From positions 310,001-374,000 of the forward strand of contig JAMPKV010000004.1 in the NCBI GenBank assembly GCA_039962225.1: DNA of 64,000 nt. The letters are read 5' to 3'. The notes beneath the pieces are model-generated. The model had not been told where the DNA came from. It saw only the letters and a list, made by a program, of their open reading frames with translations, and did no database searches. The stretch is from Microcoleus sp. AS-A8. GTDB lineage: Bacteria > Cyanobacteriota > Cyanobacteriia > Cyanobacteriales > Coleofasciculaceae. Both the position numbers and the translations under genes were made by a program. This document shows positions 35,450 through 45,200 of this stretch, piece after piece. Each line of letters begins with the position of its first letter. Position 1 is the first letter of the stretch.

Positions 35450-35773
35450 ACGTTTTTACTAGTTCGTGAGTAATCTTGCCTACAAAACCAAAGAAAGTGT
35501 AAAGAAAACGAGAGAAATGAGCAAATTCCTGATAAAAATTAACTTAAGTTCAAATGGAGTCAGCCTGATAAAGACTCTAAACATAAATCACTCGGATTAA
35601 TATTTGTTGGGAAACAGCCCCAGTTTTTAGGGGCTGAATTTTTATTTTATATCTTCTGAAAATAGCTCTCTCCTCCAGCTTTAATTGATAGCTTCCTGAT
35701 ATCAGGCTTTGTCAGTGCCTATGCCGAGGAATGTAAATTTGGCTTGTAAATGTATCGAGCTGAAGGAATATTA
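35450..35773. other. intergenic region with possible small RNA
   Basis: No gene is supported. From about 35500 to the terminator at 35615-35648 the stretch is AT-rich and ends with TTGGGAAACA just before the hairpin. A GGAAAC motif next to a terminator is a feature of Yfr2-type cyanobacterial RNAs, but the usual two-hairpin fold was not confirmed. Confidence 0.3.
35615..35648 (+). terminator. intrinsic terminator
   Basis: CAGCCCC (35615-35621) pairs with GGGGCTG (35630-35636) over an 8-base loop, followed by AATTTTTATTTTA. Confidence 0.8.
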
Positions 35774-36232
35774 TTAAGAAAGTCCTGTGAATTTTTCTTC
35801 AAAAAAGGTAGCCATGCGTTTTGGCTCAAACTTATAAAAGTCTTCTAGGAGTCCAGCGGTACAATAAGTGTGATATCGCTCGATCAAAGACAGCAAACCC
35901 TCCTGCACAACCTCGATATAATATAGCGTCGCGTTGTACTCGTTGTTCAGGGCTGTCAGATTCACTAAGATAGCCTCTATATTGAGTTCACGATGCATTC
36001 GTTTCAGCCTGGATAAACGCCGTCTGGCGGCATCAAATATCTTATCGGGTGGGACATTATTAATGGATTTTTCCAGATGCTCTGCTGCCACTTGCAGGTT
36101 GCACATCTGGCAAGCTTGCCTTGCTTGCAGACAAGCGACTTTACTCTCAAGAACTCGTGAACGACAGTTTTGTATCTCACGAGCCAGGTTAGCTAGTTGT
36201 TGGTGCGCCTCAAAAGATAAAGGTGAAAACAT
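35774..36232 (-). CDS. hypothetical helical protein
   Basis: A 152-residue protein from ATG 36232; the open frame continues to 36316, but the extra 28 residues are Ile/Arg/Cys-rich and atypical. It is almost all helix, with a Cys-rich stretch (CRSRVLESKVACLQARQACQMC) and a C-terminal FEEKFTGLS. No membrane segment or signal. I do not recognise a family. Neighbours offer no clue. Confidence 0.45.
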   Translation of the reverse strand: MFSPLSFEAHQQLANLAREIQNCRSRVLESKVACLQARQACQMCNLQVAAEHLEKSINNVPPDKIFDAARRRLSRLKRMHRELNIEAILVNLTALNNEYNATLYYIEVVQEGLLSLIERYHTYCTAGLLEDFYKFEPKRMATFFEEKFTGLS

Positions 36233-36734
36233 TGGATGACATCTTCTCCAGATAGTTGAGTGGATTGAGCGTGCGTTATTTAATAAATCAACAGGGTTGG
36301 AGAGTTTTCCGCACATTCAGACATAATAGGCACGATGGCTTACTCTTGTATCCTCAAATTGAGCAATTTTCTCAGAGGACTTGCCAATCAGCTTGCCAAT
36401 GCTTAAATCCTACTCAGGACAGACAGCCATATTAACCGTTATTGTTTAAAAGAGGTGAAGGAAAAAAGCACAGAGAGCAAATTTCCGAATCTAGCACCTT
36501 TTGGAGCAAGCCAATCTAACTAGCTCAAATTTAATAAAGAAACTTTAACAATTCCTTAAATTCACTTTAAGTGATACTCTTTAATCAGGTTAGTTAAAAG
36601 CTATTTTTGTTAGAAAATCAAGTCATCCACAACGAGTGCTAAGTAGGTAGGCATAAATAAACAAAGGTATGTCAACAAATATTAAGAGACGCCCGCAAAC
36701 GCACAACATAGAGTCAGTCTCTTGATTTTCTACG
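36233..36734. other. intergenic region
   Basis: I see no gene or RNA in this AT-rich stretch. It carries the promoter side of the 152-residue gene and the 3' flank of the ABC exporter. Confidence 0.4.
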
Positions 36735-38582
36735 TTACTGATACCCTGCGGCTTGAAGTGAGAACAACCTTGCGTAACGCCCTCCCAGTTGCAATAACTC
36801 CTTATGGGTTCCCTGTTCAAGAATTTCTCCCTCAGCCATAACCACAATGGTGTCAGCCATCCGCACCGTCGAGAAGCGGTGGGAAATTAACACCACCATC
36901 TGATGTTGAGTAATGGTGCGGAAGTGGTCAAAAATTCGCACCTCGGCTTCCGCATCCATCGCCGCCGTGGGTTCATCCAAGACTAAGATGTCTGCACCCG
37001 TCCGCATAAATGCACGGGATAGGGCAATTTTTTGCCATTGACCCCCGGAGAGTTCCTGTCCTCCCTTGAACCATCGACCCAGCTGAGTGGCAAAACCCTC
37101 TGGCAACGATTCAATAAACGGTTTAGCCATCCCTTTTTCAGACGCCACTGCCCAGCGTGTGTCATCTTCTAGATGGTTGACATCCCCGACCCCCACATTT
37201 TCACCGACGGTAAAGTGGTAACGCACGAAGTCCTGAAAAATCACACCGATTCTTTGGCGCAATACCTCAATATCCCACTCTTGCAAATCCAAACCATCTA
37301 GGAGAATTTGTCCCGAATCTGGGGTATATAAGCGGGTTAACAGCTTAATGAGAGTGGTCTTGCCCGAACCATTCTCACCCACGATCGCTAATTTCTCACC
37401 CGGTTTAAGATGAAGTGAGATGTTTTTCAGCGCAGGTTTGGCAATTCCTGGATAAGTGAAGGAAACGTCGATAAAGCGCATCCCATCCCCCGGAATTAAA
37501 CCCTGACGCGCTTTTCCCCTGGGTTTAGGCACATTCTGCTCCAAAAATTCGTAGAGATTGGAGAGATACAGATTATCTTCATACATGCCGCCGATTGAAG
37601 TTAAGGCACCCGCAAAGGTGGACTGTCCCTGCCGAAACACGGTGAGGTACATAGTCATATCCCCCAAGGAAATGCGACCCCAGATGGTTTCCAGCACAAT
37701 CCAAGCGTAAGCGGCGTAAAATGTCGCCGTACTCAGCAAGCTTAAGAGGTAGCCCCAAATTCCTCGACGGATGGTGAGGTCACGGTCTTCGTCGTAAAGG
37801 CGAAGAAAGATATCACGGTAACGTTGTAGCATTGTGGAGCCAAGTTGGTAAAGCTGAACCTCCTTGGCATAGTCTTCGCGAGCAATTAAGGTTTCTAAAT
37901 AATGCTGCTGTCGGGTTTCCGGCGATCGCCAACGGAACAGGCGAAACGCTTCCCCAGCAAAGCGAGTTTCGGCAATGAAGGGAGGAACCGCCGCGATAAC
38001 CAAGACTAATACGGCCCAGAATGAGAAGTTCAGCAGTAAACCGCTATAAGTAACCAAGGCAAGGGCAGACTGAATCAGCCCAAAGGTTCGCATCACCAAG
38101 GAAAGGGGACGATGGGATGCTTCATGGCGTGCCTGAGTGATCTTGTCATAAAACTCAGAGTTCTCGAAGTGGGTGAGGTCGAGAGTGAGCGCTTTTTCTA
38201 AAATCAACACATTCACCCGTTGTCCCAGCAGAACTCGCAGCAGGGATTGGCAGACGGTGAGTCCTCGTTGCGTTGCCGCTAATGCCATAACGGCGATCGC
38301 TTCTAACCCCACATACCTCAAAGCCATCCACCGTTGGGTTTGTGCCCCTGACTGCGAAGCCAAAACGACGCTATCTACAATTAATTTACCCACGTATGCG
38401 ATCGCACCGGGTAACAAACCGGCGACCAACGTCAGAAGTGCCAACACAAGGGTTAAGGTATGGTTAGTCGTCCATACTAATTCCAAGGCTCGCCCACTGT
38501 AGCGGAAGACTGAGAGGGATTGACGCAACCCCCGTGTGGGAACTCTCAAATTCTCTGGAGATCGTTTTGTTGGTCTACTCAT
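36735..38582 (-). CDS. ABC transporter permease/ATP-binding fusion
   Basis: A 615-residue half-transporter of the exporter type. Six membrane helices occupy residues about 35-330. The ATPase has Walker A GENGSGKTT (about 401), signature LSGGQ (about 507) and Walker B ILVLDEPTAAMD (about 530), with an H-loop in LISHRFSTV. Works as a homodimer or with a partner; cargo unknown. It is divergent from the KirBac gene with only 60 bases between the starts, so the two may share a control region. Confidence 0.92.
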   Translation of the reverse strand: MSRPTKRSPENLRVPTRGLRQSLSVFRYSGRALELVWTTNHTLTLVLALLTLVAGLLPGAIAYVGKLIVDSVVLASQSGAQTQRWMALRYVGLEAIAVMALAATQRGLTVCQSLLRVLLGQRVNVLILEKALTLDLTHFENSEFYDKITQARHEASHRPLSLVMRTFGLIQSALALVTYSGLLLNFSFWAVLVLVIAAVPPFIAETRFAGEAFRLFRWRSPETRQQHYLETLIAREDYAKEVQLYQLGSTMLQRYRDIFLRLYDEDRDLTIRRGIWGYLLSLLSTATFYAAYAWIVLETIWGRISLGDMTMYLTVFRQGQSTFAGALTSIGGMYEDNLYLSNLYEFLEQNVPKPRGKARQGLIPGDGMRFIDVSFTYPGIAKPALKNISLHLKPGEKLAIVGENGSGKTTLIKLLTRLYTPDSGQILLDGLDLQEWDIEVLRQRIGVIFQDFVRYHFTVGENVGVGDVNHLEDDTRWAVASEKGMAKPFIESLPEGFATQLGRWFKGGQELSGGQWQKIALSRAFMRTGADILVLDEPTAAMDAEAEVRIFDHFRTITQHQMVVLISHRFSTVRMADTIVVMAEGEILEQGTHKELLQLGGRYARLFSLQAAGYQ

Positions 38583-38642
38583 GCTTTTGGTATAACAAAT
38601 TCATGCTACCAAATGAGAGAGCCATGATATTTTCAGACAAAA

Positions 38643-39551
38643 ATGGACAAAACGCCTCGCTCGCCCCTCCCGATGCGCCGAGTGAACCGAAACAAACGGT
38701 TCGACATTGTGAGTAATCGGCGCTTTGACGTTAAAAGAATTGGTGTATCGCACTCCCGTTGGCACGATCCTTACCATTTACTGCTCAGAATTGATTGGCC
38801 TCAGTTCTTTTTGCTGACGGCGATTTTCTATATAGTCACTAACGCCCTGTTTGCCCTGTTGTACCTGGCAGGAGGAGATTGTATTAAGAATGCTCGTCCT
38901 GGGTCGTTCTTAGATGCCTTCTTCTTCAGTGTTCAGACGATGGCTACCATCGGCTACGGGGCAATGTATCCCCAAACCGACTACGCTAACCTGCTCGTTT
39001 CAATTGAAGCGCTTGTTGGTTTGTTGGGAGTAGCAATGGCTACGGGACTGATGTTTGCCCGCTTCTCCCGCCCTACAGCCAGAGTTCTCTTCAGTCGTGT
39101 GGCAGTGATTACCCCCCATAACGGGTTGCCCACCCTGATGTTACGCGTAGCCAATGAGCGTCGTAACCAGATTCTCGAAGCCCAAATTGGGTTAAGCTTG
39201 CTGCGCGATGAAGTCACGATGGAAGGTCTTTCCATCCGCCGATTTTACGACCTCAAACTGCTTCGGAGCCAAACACGAACCTTTGCACTGAGTTGGATCG
39301 TGATGCATGTGATTGATGAGGATAGCCCCTTGTATGGGGCAACACCAGAGTCACTAGAAGAGGTGCAAACAGATATTGTTGTCACGCTCACCGGCATTGA
39401 TGAAACCGTTTCACAGACCGTTCACGCTCGTCACTACTACATTACTGACGAAATTCTGTGGAACATGCGCTTTGTTGATATTTTCTCCAAGAAACCCGAT
39501 GGGCGGCGCGTACTTGATTTCAACCGCTTTCACGATGTGACGCCGCTTTAG
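38643..39551 (+). CDS. inward-rectifier-type potassium channel (KirBac-like)
   Basis: A 302-residue prokaryotic Kir homologue. Two transmembrane helices (about 53-77 and 119-140) flank the pore loop with selectivity filter TIGYG (residues 102-106). The rest is the immunoglobulin-like cytoplasmic domain of Kir channels (RVAVITPHNGLPTLMLRVANERRNQILEAQ, MHVIDEDSPLYG, TDIVVTLTGIDETVSQTVHAR). Complete. Potassium conduction is likely; gating by lipid or pH is known for the family, unproven here. The 3' end is 18 bases from uvsE. Confidence 0.93.
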   Translation: MDKTPRSPLPMRRVNRNKRFDIVSNRRFDVKRIGVSHSRWHDPYHLLLRIDWPQFFLLTAIFYIVTNALFALLYLAGGDCIKNARPGSFLDAFFFSVQTMATIGYGAMYPQTDYANLLVSIEALVGLLGVAMATGLMFARFSRPTARVLFSRVAVITPHNGLPTLMLRVANERRNQILEAQIGLSLLRDEVTMEGLSIRRFYDLKLLRSQTRTFALSWIVMHVIDEDSPLYGATPESLEEVQTDIVVTLTGIDETVSQTVHARHYYITDEILWNMRFVDIFSKKPDGRRVLDFNRFHDVTPL

Positions 39552-39569
39552 AGCGAGTTTGGCTTGGCA

Positions 39570-40496
39570 TCAGTTCATGGGTTGCAGGGCTGGGGCTAGG
39601 GTAGGTAACCACTCTTGTCGCAACTTAGCGATCGCTTCTTCTTTGTGTTTCGCTTCAATCTCAATCCAGGGAGCATGGCGATAGGAACTCGGCATCACCG
39701 TAATCAAGTCACTATGGTTGCGGTCACTAAATGATTCGCGCCCGTTGGAGATATGCACCATCTGCCATTCAGGTAGCGGCCAAGTGCTTCGTGCTTCTGT
39801 CAGCATCTGGGCAACGCTGGGATGGTCGTAACTGTCTAAACCTTCATGAATCACATGGTGGTGGGCATCAAAGACCATGGGTACGCCAGCTTGGCGACAA
39901 ACAGCTAAAATCTCCTCGGCGCTGTAGGCATATTCGTCGTTTTCCAGTGCTAGTCGGGAGCGAATTGCCTCTGGTAAGTTGCCGATGACTTGAACTAGCG
40001 CGGGAGAGCGATCGCTTTTCCCTCCATGAATTTCCATCACTGCCCAAGGCGATCGGGGTTGCCCTAGCTTATCCAGAATCATCGCGTGCATCTGTAGAAT
40101 TTTGATGCTATTGGCAACGACATCTGGCTTATCCGAACTGAGAACAACAAACTGATCGGGATGCACCACTATTCGGATGCCAGCCGTAAGCGCACGCTGA
40201 CCGGTTTTCAAAATTTCTTCATTCAATTCATCGAGAATTTTTCCCCCTAATTCAGTATCAGCGAAGGGAAAAAGACTAGAGGTTATTCGATAAAGTCGGA
40301 GTTCATGATTGAGGCAAAAATCGATGGCTTGGTTCAAATTTTGGATATTTTTGGCATACAAATTCCGCAAGATTTCCGCTTGCTCTGTTTCTGACAACTG
40401 TAATAAGCGCTTGCGCGTAACCGTGGAGTAGCGCACCTCTTTGGATGCCGTGATACATACTAACCCCAGTTGAGGGATGATGCTCGTCGAACTCAT
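39570..40496 (-). CDS. uvsE: UV damage endonuclease UvsE/UVDE
   Basis: A 308-residue TIM-barrel DNA repair endonuclease that nicks 5' to UV photoproducts. Recognised from LGLVCITASKEVRYSTVTRKRLL, the metal-site blocks HPDQFVVLSSDKP, VMEIHGGKSD, RLALENDEYAYS, PMVFDAHHHVIHEG and VHISNGRESF...HSDLI. All expected metal ligands are present. Stand-alone; ATG 40496 lies just before an AT-rich gap with a 29-bp tandem repeat. Confidence 0.9.
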   Translation of the reverse strand: MSSTSIIPQLGLVCITASKEVRYSTVTRKRLLQLSETEQAEILRNLYAKNIQNLNQAIDFCLNHELRLYRITSSLFPFADTELGGKILDELNEEILKTGQRALTAGIRIVVHPDQFVVLSSDKPDVVANSIKILQMHAMILDKLGQPRSPWAVMEIHGGKSDRSPALVQVIGNLPEAIRSRLALENDEYAYSAEEILAVCRQAGVPMVFDAHHHVIHEGLDSYDHPSVAQMLTEARSTWPLPEWQMVHISNGRESFSDRNHSDLITVMPSSYRHAPWIEIEAKHKEEAIAKLRQEWLPTLAPALQPMN

Positions 40497-40620
40497 TATT
40501 TTCCCTTAATATTCCCTACACTTTTAGGAATAACAAATAATTTCTAATTAGCACACCCACCGCGAGAGGGAACTCTCCCTCAATGCTGGCAGACAGAGGC
40601 CATTGATGAATAACCAAAAA

Positions 40621-40678
40621 AGGCAGACCGGAGCTCATACGAGGATAGAAGGCAGACCGGAGCTTTAGTGAGGACAGA
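40621..40678. repeat. 29-bp imperfect tandem repeat
   Basis: AGGCAGACCGGAGCT occurs at 40621-40635 and again at 40650-40664 inside a 29-base unit repeated with a few changes. It lies between uvsE and the kinase operon. Confidence 0.7.
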
Positions 40679-40742
40679 AGGGAAGAGGATTTTAGTCTCT
40701 TAACATTTGTTGATATGCCTTCGTTTATTTGTGCTTAGCTAG

Positions 40743-42206
40743 TTATGCTCTCCGGTGCCTTCTGCCTTCTTCAACCTCACTCAGGAGATACTCTTGTGTG
40801 ACCGGAATCTCTACAATAAATTCTGTCCCTACTCCTGGAGTCGACACACAACGGATTTGACCCTGATGTTTTTCTACCACAAGTTGGTAACAAATTGCTA
40901 ACCCCAAACCCCTACCACTGCCGACAGCCTTGGTGGTAAAAAATGGGTCAAATATTTGCTTTTGGATGTTTTCGTTCATGCCACAACCGTTGTCAGTAAT
41001 CCGAATCACAACGAATGGGTTCTGTTGTACACTCGCCCCGATTTCTCCCTGTCTTCTTCGTACCCACTCTTCAGTTCCCACTTCCGTGCGGATGGTAATC
41101 TTGCGGGGAGGTGGTTGGTTTTCTAGGGCGTCAATGGCATTGGAAAGCAAATTCATAAATACCTGATTGAGCAAACTGCCATAACAGGTCACTTTAGGCA
41201 ATTGACCATACTCTTTAATCACTTCAATTTCGGGGCGAATGACGCTATTGCTAACGCCTTCTGCCTTAAATCGGTACTGTAAAAGCTGTAAAGTATGGTT
41301 AATACCCTCATGGATATCCACCGGTTTTAGATCGGATTTATTCAATCGGGAGAAGTTTTGTAACGAGAATACAATCTCTTGGATACGTTCCGCTCCCACC
41401 TGCATCGAATTTATAATTTTTTGCCAATCTTCTTTTAAAAAATCTAAATCCAGTTCGGCAATCAGTTTCTGAATTTCAGGTGTAGAATCAGGGTAAGATT
41501 TCTGATATAATTCAACGAAGTGGCTGAGGTCTTGAAAATATTGACGGACGAGAAATAGATTAGTGTAAATAAAGCCAAGGGGGTTGTTAATTTCGTGGGC
41601 AACGCCTGCAACCATTTGTCCCAGGCTCGACATTTTTTCGGATTGAATTAATTGGGCTTGGGTGCGTCTCAATTCGCTTAAAACCAGTTCTAGTGCTTGT
41701 GACTTTTCTCGTTCTCGTGCTTCCGATTGTCGCAGAGCATCCTCCACTTGTTGGCGCTCACAAATTTCCTGTTGCAGGCGTGCATTTTGCTCGCTCAGTT
41801 GCTTAGAGAACCAACGCACGGTCAATTGATTCTTAACACGCGCCAAAACCTCTTCACACTGGAATGGCTTGGTGATGTAGTCTACACCACCGACTTCAAA
41901 AGCTCTGACTTTATCCCACACATCATCGAGCGCACTGATAAAAATTACCGGAATTACTGAAGTTTTTGGGTCGGCTTTCAGCTTTTCACAAACCTCATAA
42001 CCATTCATTTGTGGCATGTTGATATCGAGCAAAATCAGGTCGGGCAAAGCCACCGAAACCACTCTCAAGGCTAGCGGCCCACTCCTGACTTTCCGCACTT
42101 TATACCCTTGCTCACTCAACATGGTAGAAAGAAGGCGCAGGTTGTCGGGTGTATCATCAACAACCAGGAGGTCTGCCAAAGGGACGAATGCCGAGTTGCT
42201 ATTCAT
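40743..42206 (-). CDS. response regulator-histidine kinase hybrid
   Basis: A 487-residue soluble protein. N-terminal receiver (phospho-acceptor Asp 61 in LILLDINMPQMNGYE, Lys in ITKPF), a coiled coil (about 130-185), then a kinase with phospho-His in GVAHEINNPLGF (about 208), N box FMNLLSNAIDALENQ and G boxes DNGCGM and GSGRGLGLAICYQL. Such REC-kinase proteins pass a signal from another kinase to a second target. It starts within the stop of the 1469-residue kinase (ATGA at 42203-42206), so the two are translationally coupled. No output regulator is adjacent. Confidence 0.92.
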   Translation of the reverse strand: MNSNSAFVPLADLLVVDDTPDNLRLLSTMLSEQGYKVRKVRSGPLALRVVSVALPDLILLDINMPQMNGYEVCEKLKADPKTSVIPVIFISALDDVWDKVRAFEVGGVDYITKPFQCEEVLARVKNQLTVRWFSKQLSEQNARLQQEICERQQVEDALRQSEAREREKSQALELVLSELRRTQAQLIQSEKMSSLGQMVAGVAHEINNPLGFIYTNLFLVRQYFQDLSHFVELYQKSYPDSTPEIQKLIAELDLDFLKEDWQKIINSMQVGAERIQEIVFSLQNFSRLNKSDLKPVDIHEGINHTLQLLQYRFKAEGVSNSVIRPEIEVIKEYGQLPKVTCYGSLLNQVFMNLLSNAIDALENQPPPRKITIRTEVGTEEWVRRRQGEIGASVQQNPFVVIRITDNGCGMNENIQKQIFDPFFTTKAVGSGRGLGLAICYQLVVEKHQGQIRCVSTPGVGTEFIVEIPVTQEYLLSEVEEGRRHRRA

Positions 42207-45200
42207 GGCCTAGGGGGTTCAGTCAAATTGATGATTTGCTCGAGAAGAAAGTTATCGACCAAAGCTGTTAATGCTCGACGCAAAGAATCGTATTCTAAAG
42301 GAATTTGCTCAATGAGCTGTTTCATCAATTCGTCATCAGCGTAGAGCGCAGCTTGATGGAGCTGGGTGACCCAAGATGCAGGCATAACGGTTAAAGCATT
42401 GGGTGCCATTGGCTGCAATAGAGCTGGTGGCTGGCATAAGCTGGGTATTTCCTGCGGTTCATAGACATATAGCACTCCCAAGTGATGAGCAATCTTTTCG
42501 AGAAGTACCTCTCGCTGAAAAGGTTTAGGTAAAAAGTCATCACAACCCGCTTTTAAAATGGCTTCTTGCTGCTCTTCAAAAGCATTAGCCGTTAGAGCAA
42601 TAATTACAGTTTTTTGGCCTTTGGGGGTTTGTTTAATGTGTTGGGTGGCCTCATAACCGTCCATCACCGGCATAATCACATCCATCCAAATTAGATCGGG
42701 TGACCAACTTTCCCACAAGGCGACTCCTTCCTGACCATTCGTTGCTGTGCGGACTTCAAAGCCTAAGGGTTCAAGAATCTTAACCAGCAGTTTGCGATTG
42801 ACAGCACCATCCTCAACAATGAGGAGACGATAGGACGGTTGGTTTGGCTCTAAACCGATCACCCGCCGTTTACCGGATACGGGTTTTTCGTCCGTCGTTG
42901 TGGCTAAGCCTATTGGGATATCAAACTGAAAAATGGCTCCTTGACCGGGGGTACTGGTAACGGCAATTTCTCCCCCCATCAGGCGCACAAATTGTTGGCT
43001 AATCGGTAGACCTAATCCCGTACCTTCCATGGACTGGCGACCGGTTGCGCTTTGTACGAACGGGTCAAATAAGCTACTGAGTTCTTCCGGGGCGATCCCA
43101 GGGCCAGTGTCTTCCACTTCAAACCACAGGCGGGTATTGGCAAGGGGGAATTGGGGGAGAGGAAACCGCCCTGCCTGATTTCCCCTGCCTCTCATGCCTA
43201 CGCGCAGCGTGACACGACCGGTTTGAGTAAATTTGATCGCGTTTCCCAACAGGTTAATCAGAGTTTGACGCAATTTACTGTCGTCGGTTTGGATGTATTG
43301 AGGGACATCAGAGGCTCGTGTAAATATCAGTTCCAGACCTTTGGATGTGGCTTTGAGTCCGAGCATTTCTTCTAAACAGTCGAGCAGGCGATACAAGTCA
43401 AAGCGATTTTGATTCAAGGTGACTTGACCGGCTTCGATTTGGGACATTGACAAAATGTCATTGATCAGATCGAGTAAATGCTCTCCACTGCGATTAATAA
43501 TTCCCAGGTATTCTTTGTGTTCTGAAGTCATGGACTCGTCACGAGCCATCACCTGAGTAAAACCAAGGATGGCGTTGAGGGGAGTACGCAGTTCATGACT
43601 CATCTTGGAGAGGAAGTGGCTTTTGGCGCGGTTGGCGGATTCTGCCTCAAGTTTAGCTTTCTCTAGAGCATTATTTTGCAGCGCTAGTTCTCGACGCTGT
43701 TGTTTTTCCTGTTCGAGGAGATTAGCTTGGGCGATCGCAATTCCCAGTTGTGCCGCTAGCGATTCGATAAAGTCAATTTCTTCTGGAGTCCAATGGCGGA
43801 AGTGGTCGTACTGATGTAAACCAATGGCTCCATTGGGTTTTCCTTGATAAGAAGTCCGAACGGCTAGCATTGATTTGAGTCCCAGTTGTTGGCATAGGGG
43901 TAAAGCGCCTTTTATCAATGGCTCCGTGTAGATATTATCAGAGGCGATAGCTGAGTCTTGAGCTAACATCATCTGCACATGGGGATTGCCAATCACTGGA
44001 ATTTCTACATTCAGCAGGGAAACTAATCCTGGTGGTTTGTACTCTGCCACTAAAGGAATCAGGGGAATTGGGCGGTCAATGTAGGTATGAATCAGGCAAC
44101 GATTAACGCCAAAGGCTTCACCAATCTGGATGGCAGCCGTATGAAACACTTGCTTGGGATTCAAGCTAGAGCGAATTTCTTGAGTAATTCTTTCTTGCAA
44201 CAACACTCGTTGGATTTGTCGCTCTAGGGCGGTTTTAGCCCTCTGAAGTTCGAGTTCTGCGGCTTTGCGATCGCTCACATCAATCACTAAACCATGCCAC
44301 AGAATCGTTCCATCGTCGCAACGTTCGGGTCGAGCCGCGCCTCGAATCCATTTGAGGGTTCCAGATGGTGTAATGATGCGCCCTTCCCATACCCAAGGTT
44401 GTAAGGTTTGGGCGCTGGTTTCGATCGATGCCAAGAGGCTTTGGACATCATCTGCATGAGTGAGTTCAAAGCTGAGTGCGGGATTCTCCAAAAGCTGCTT
44501 TGGCTCCAATTCATTAATGTCCCGGCAACCCGAACTCACGAAAGCAAAGCGATAGGAACCATCTGGATATCGCAGAAATTCATACAGCATTCCTGGTATA
44601 TTAGCAGCCAAGTTTTGCAGGCGAGCTTGACTTTGTTGTAAGGCAATTTCAATGACTTTGCGATCGCTAATGTCCGTATTCGAACCAACCATCCGCACGG
44701 GATTCCCCACTTCATCCCAAACGGCTTGTCCCCGCCCCAAAATCCATTTGTAGCTGCCGTCTTTGCACTGTAGGCGAAACTCCACAGCATAATGCGGGAT
44801 TTTCCGCGCCAGGTAATCTTGCTGAATTTGCATCACCCGCTCCACATCATCGGGATGAAGGCGTGCTATCCACTCATGATTGTCGTACCCAATTTCCGAG
44901 TCTTCATAACCCAGCATTTCTTTCCAGCGCCTGGATCTGAAGGCTTCATTGGTTTTGAGGTTCAAGTCCCAAATCCCTTCATGGGTGGCCTTGTTGACTA
45001 ATTGCCAGCGTTCTTCACTCTTGCTCAATTCCTCCTCAACCCGTTTGCGAGCGCTAATATCCGCCGCCGAGCCCAAAATCTGCTTCGGTTTCCCGTCGGT
45101 GTTTCTGGTAAACACCGTCTCCCATGCAAACAGCCAACGCCATTCACCGTTTTTGTGCCTCATCCGGTACTCAAACTCTAAGATTTCGCCATCTTTAGCC

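Noticed and set aside
36623-36847. 74-residue minus-strand frame ending upstream of the ABC gene
   Set aside because: It overlaps the 3' end of the exporter in another frame and has no family resemblance.
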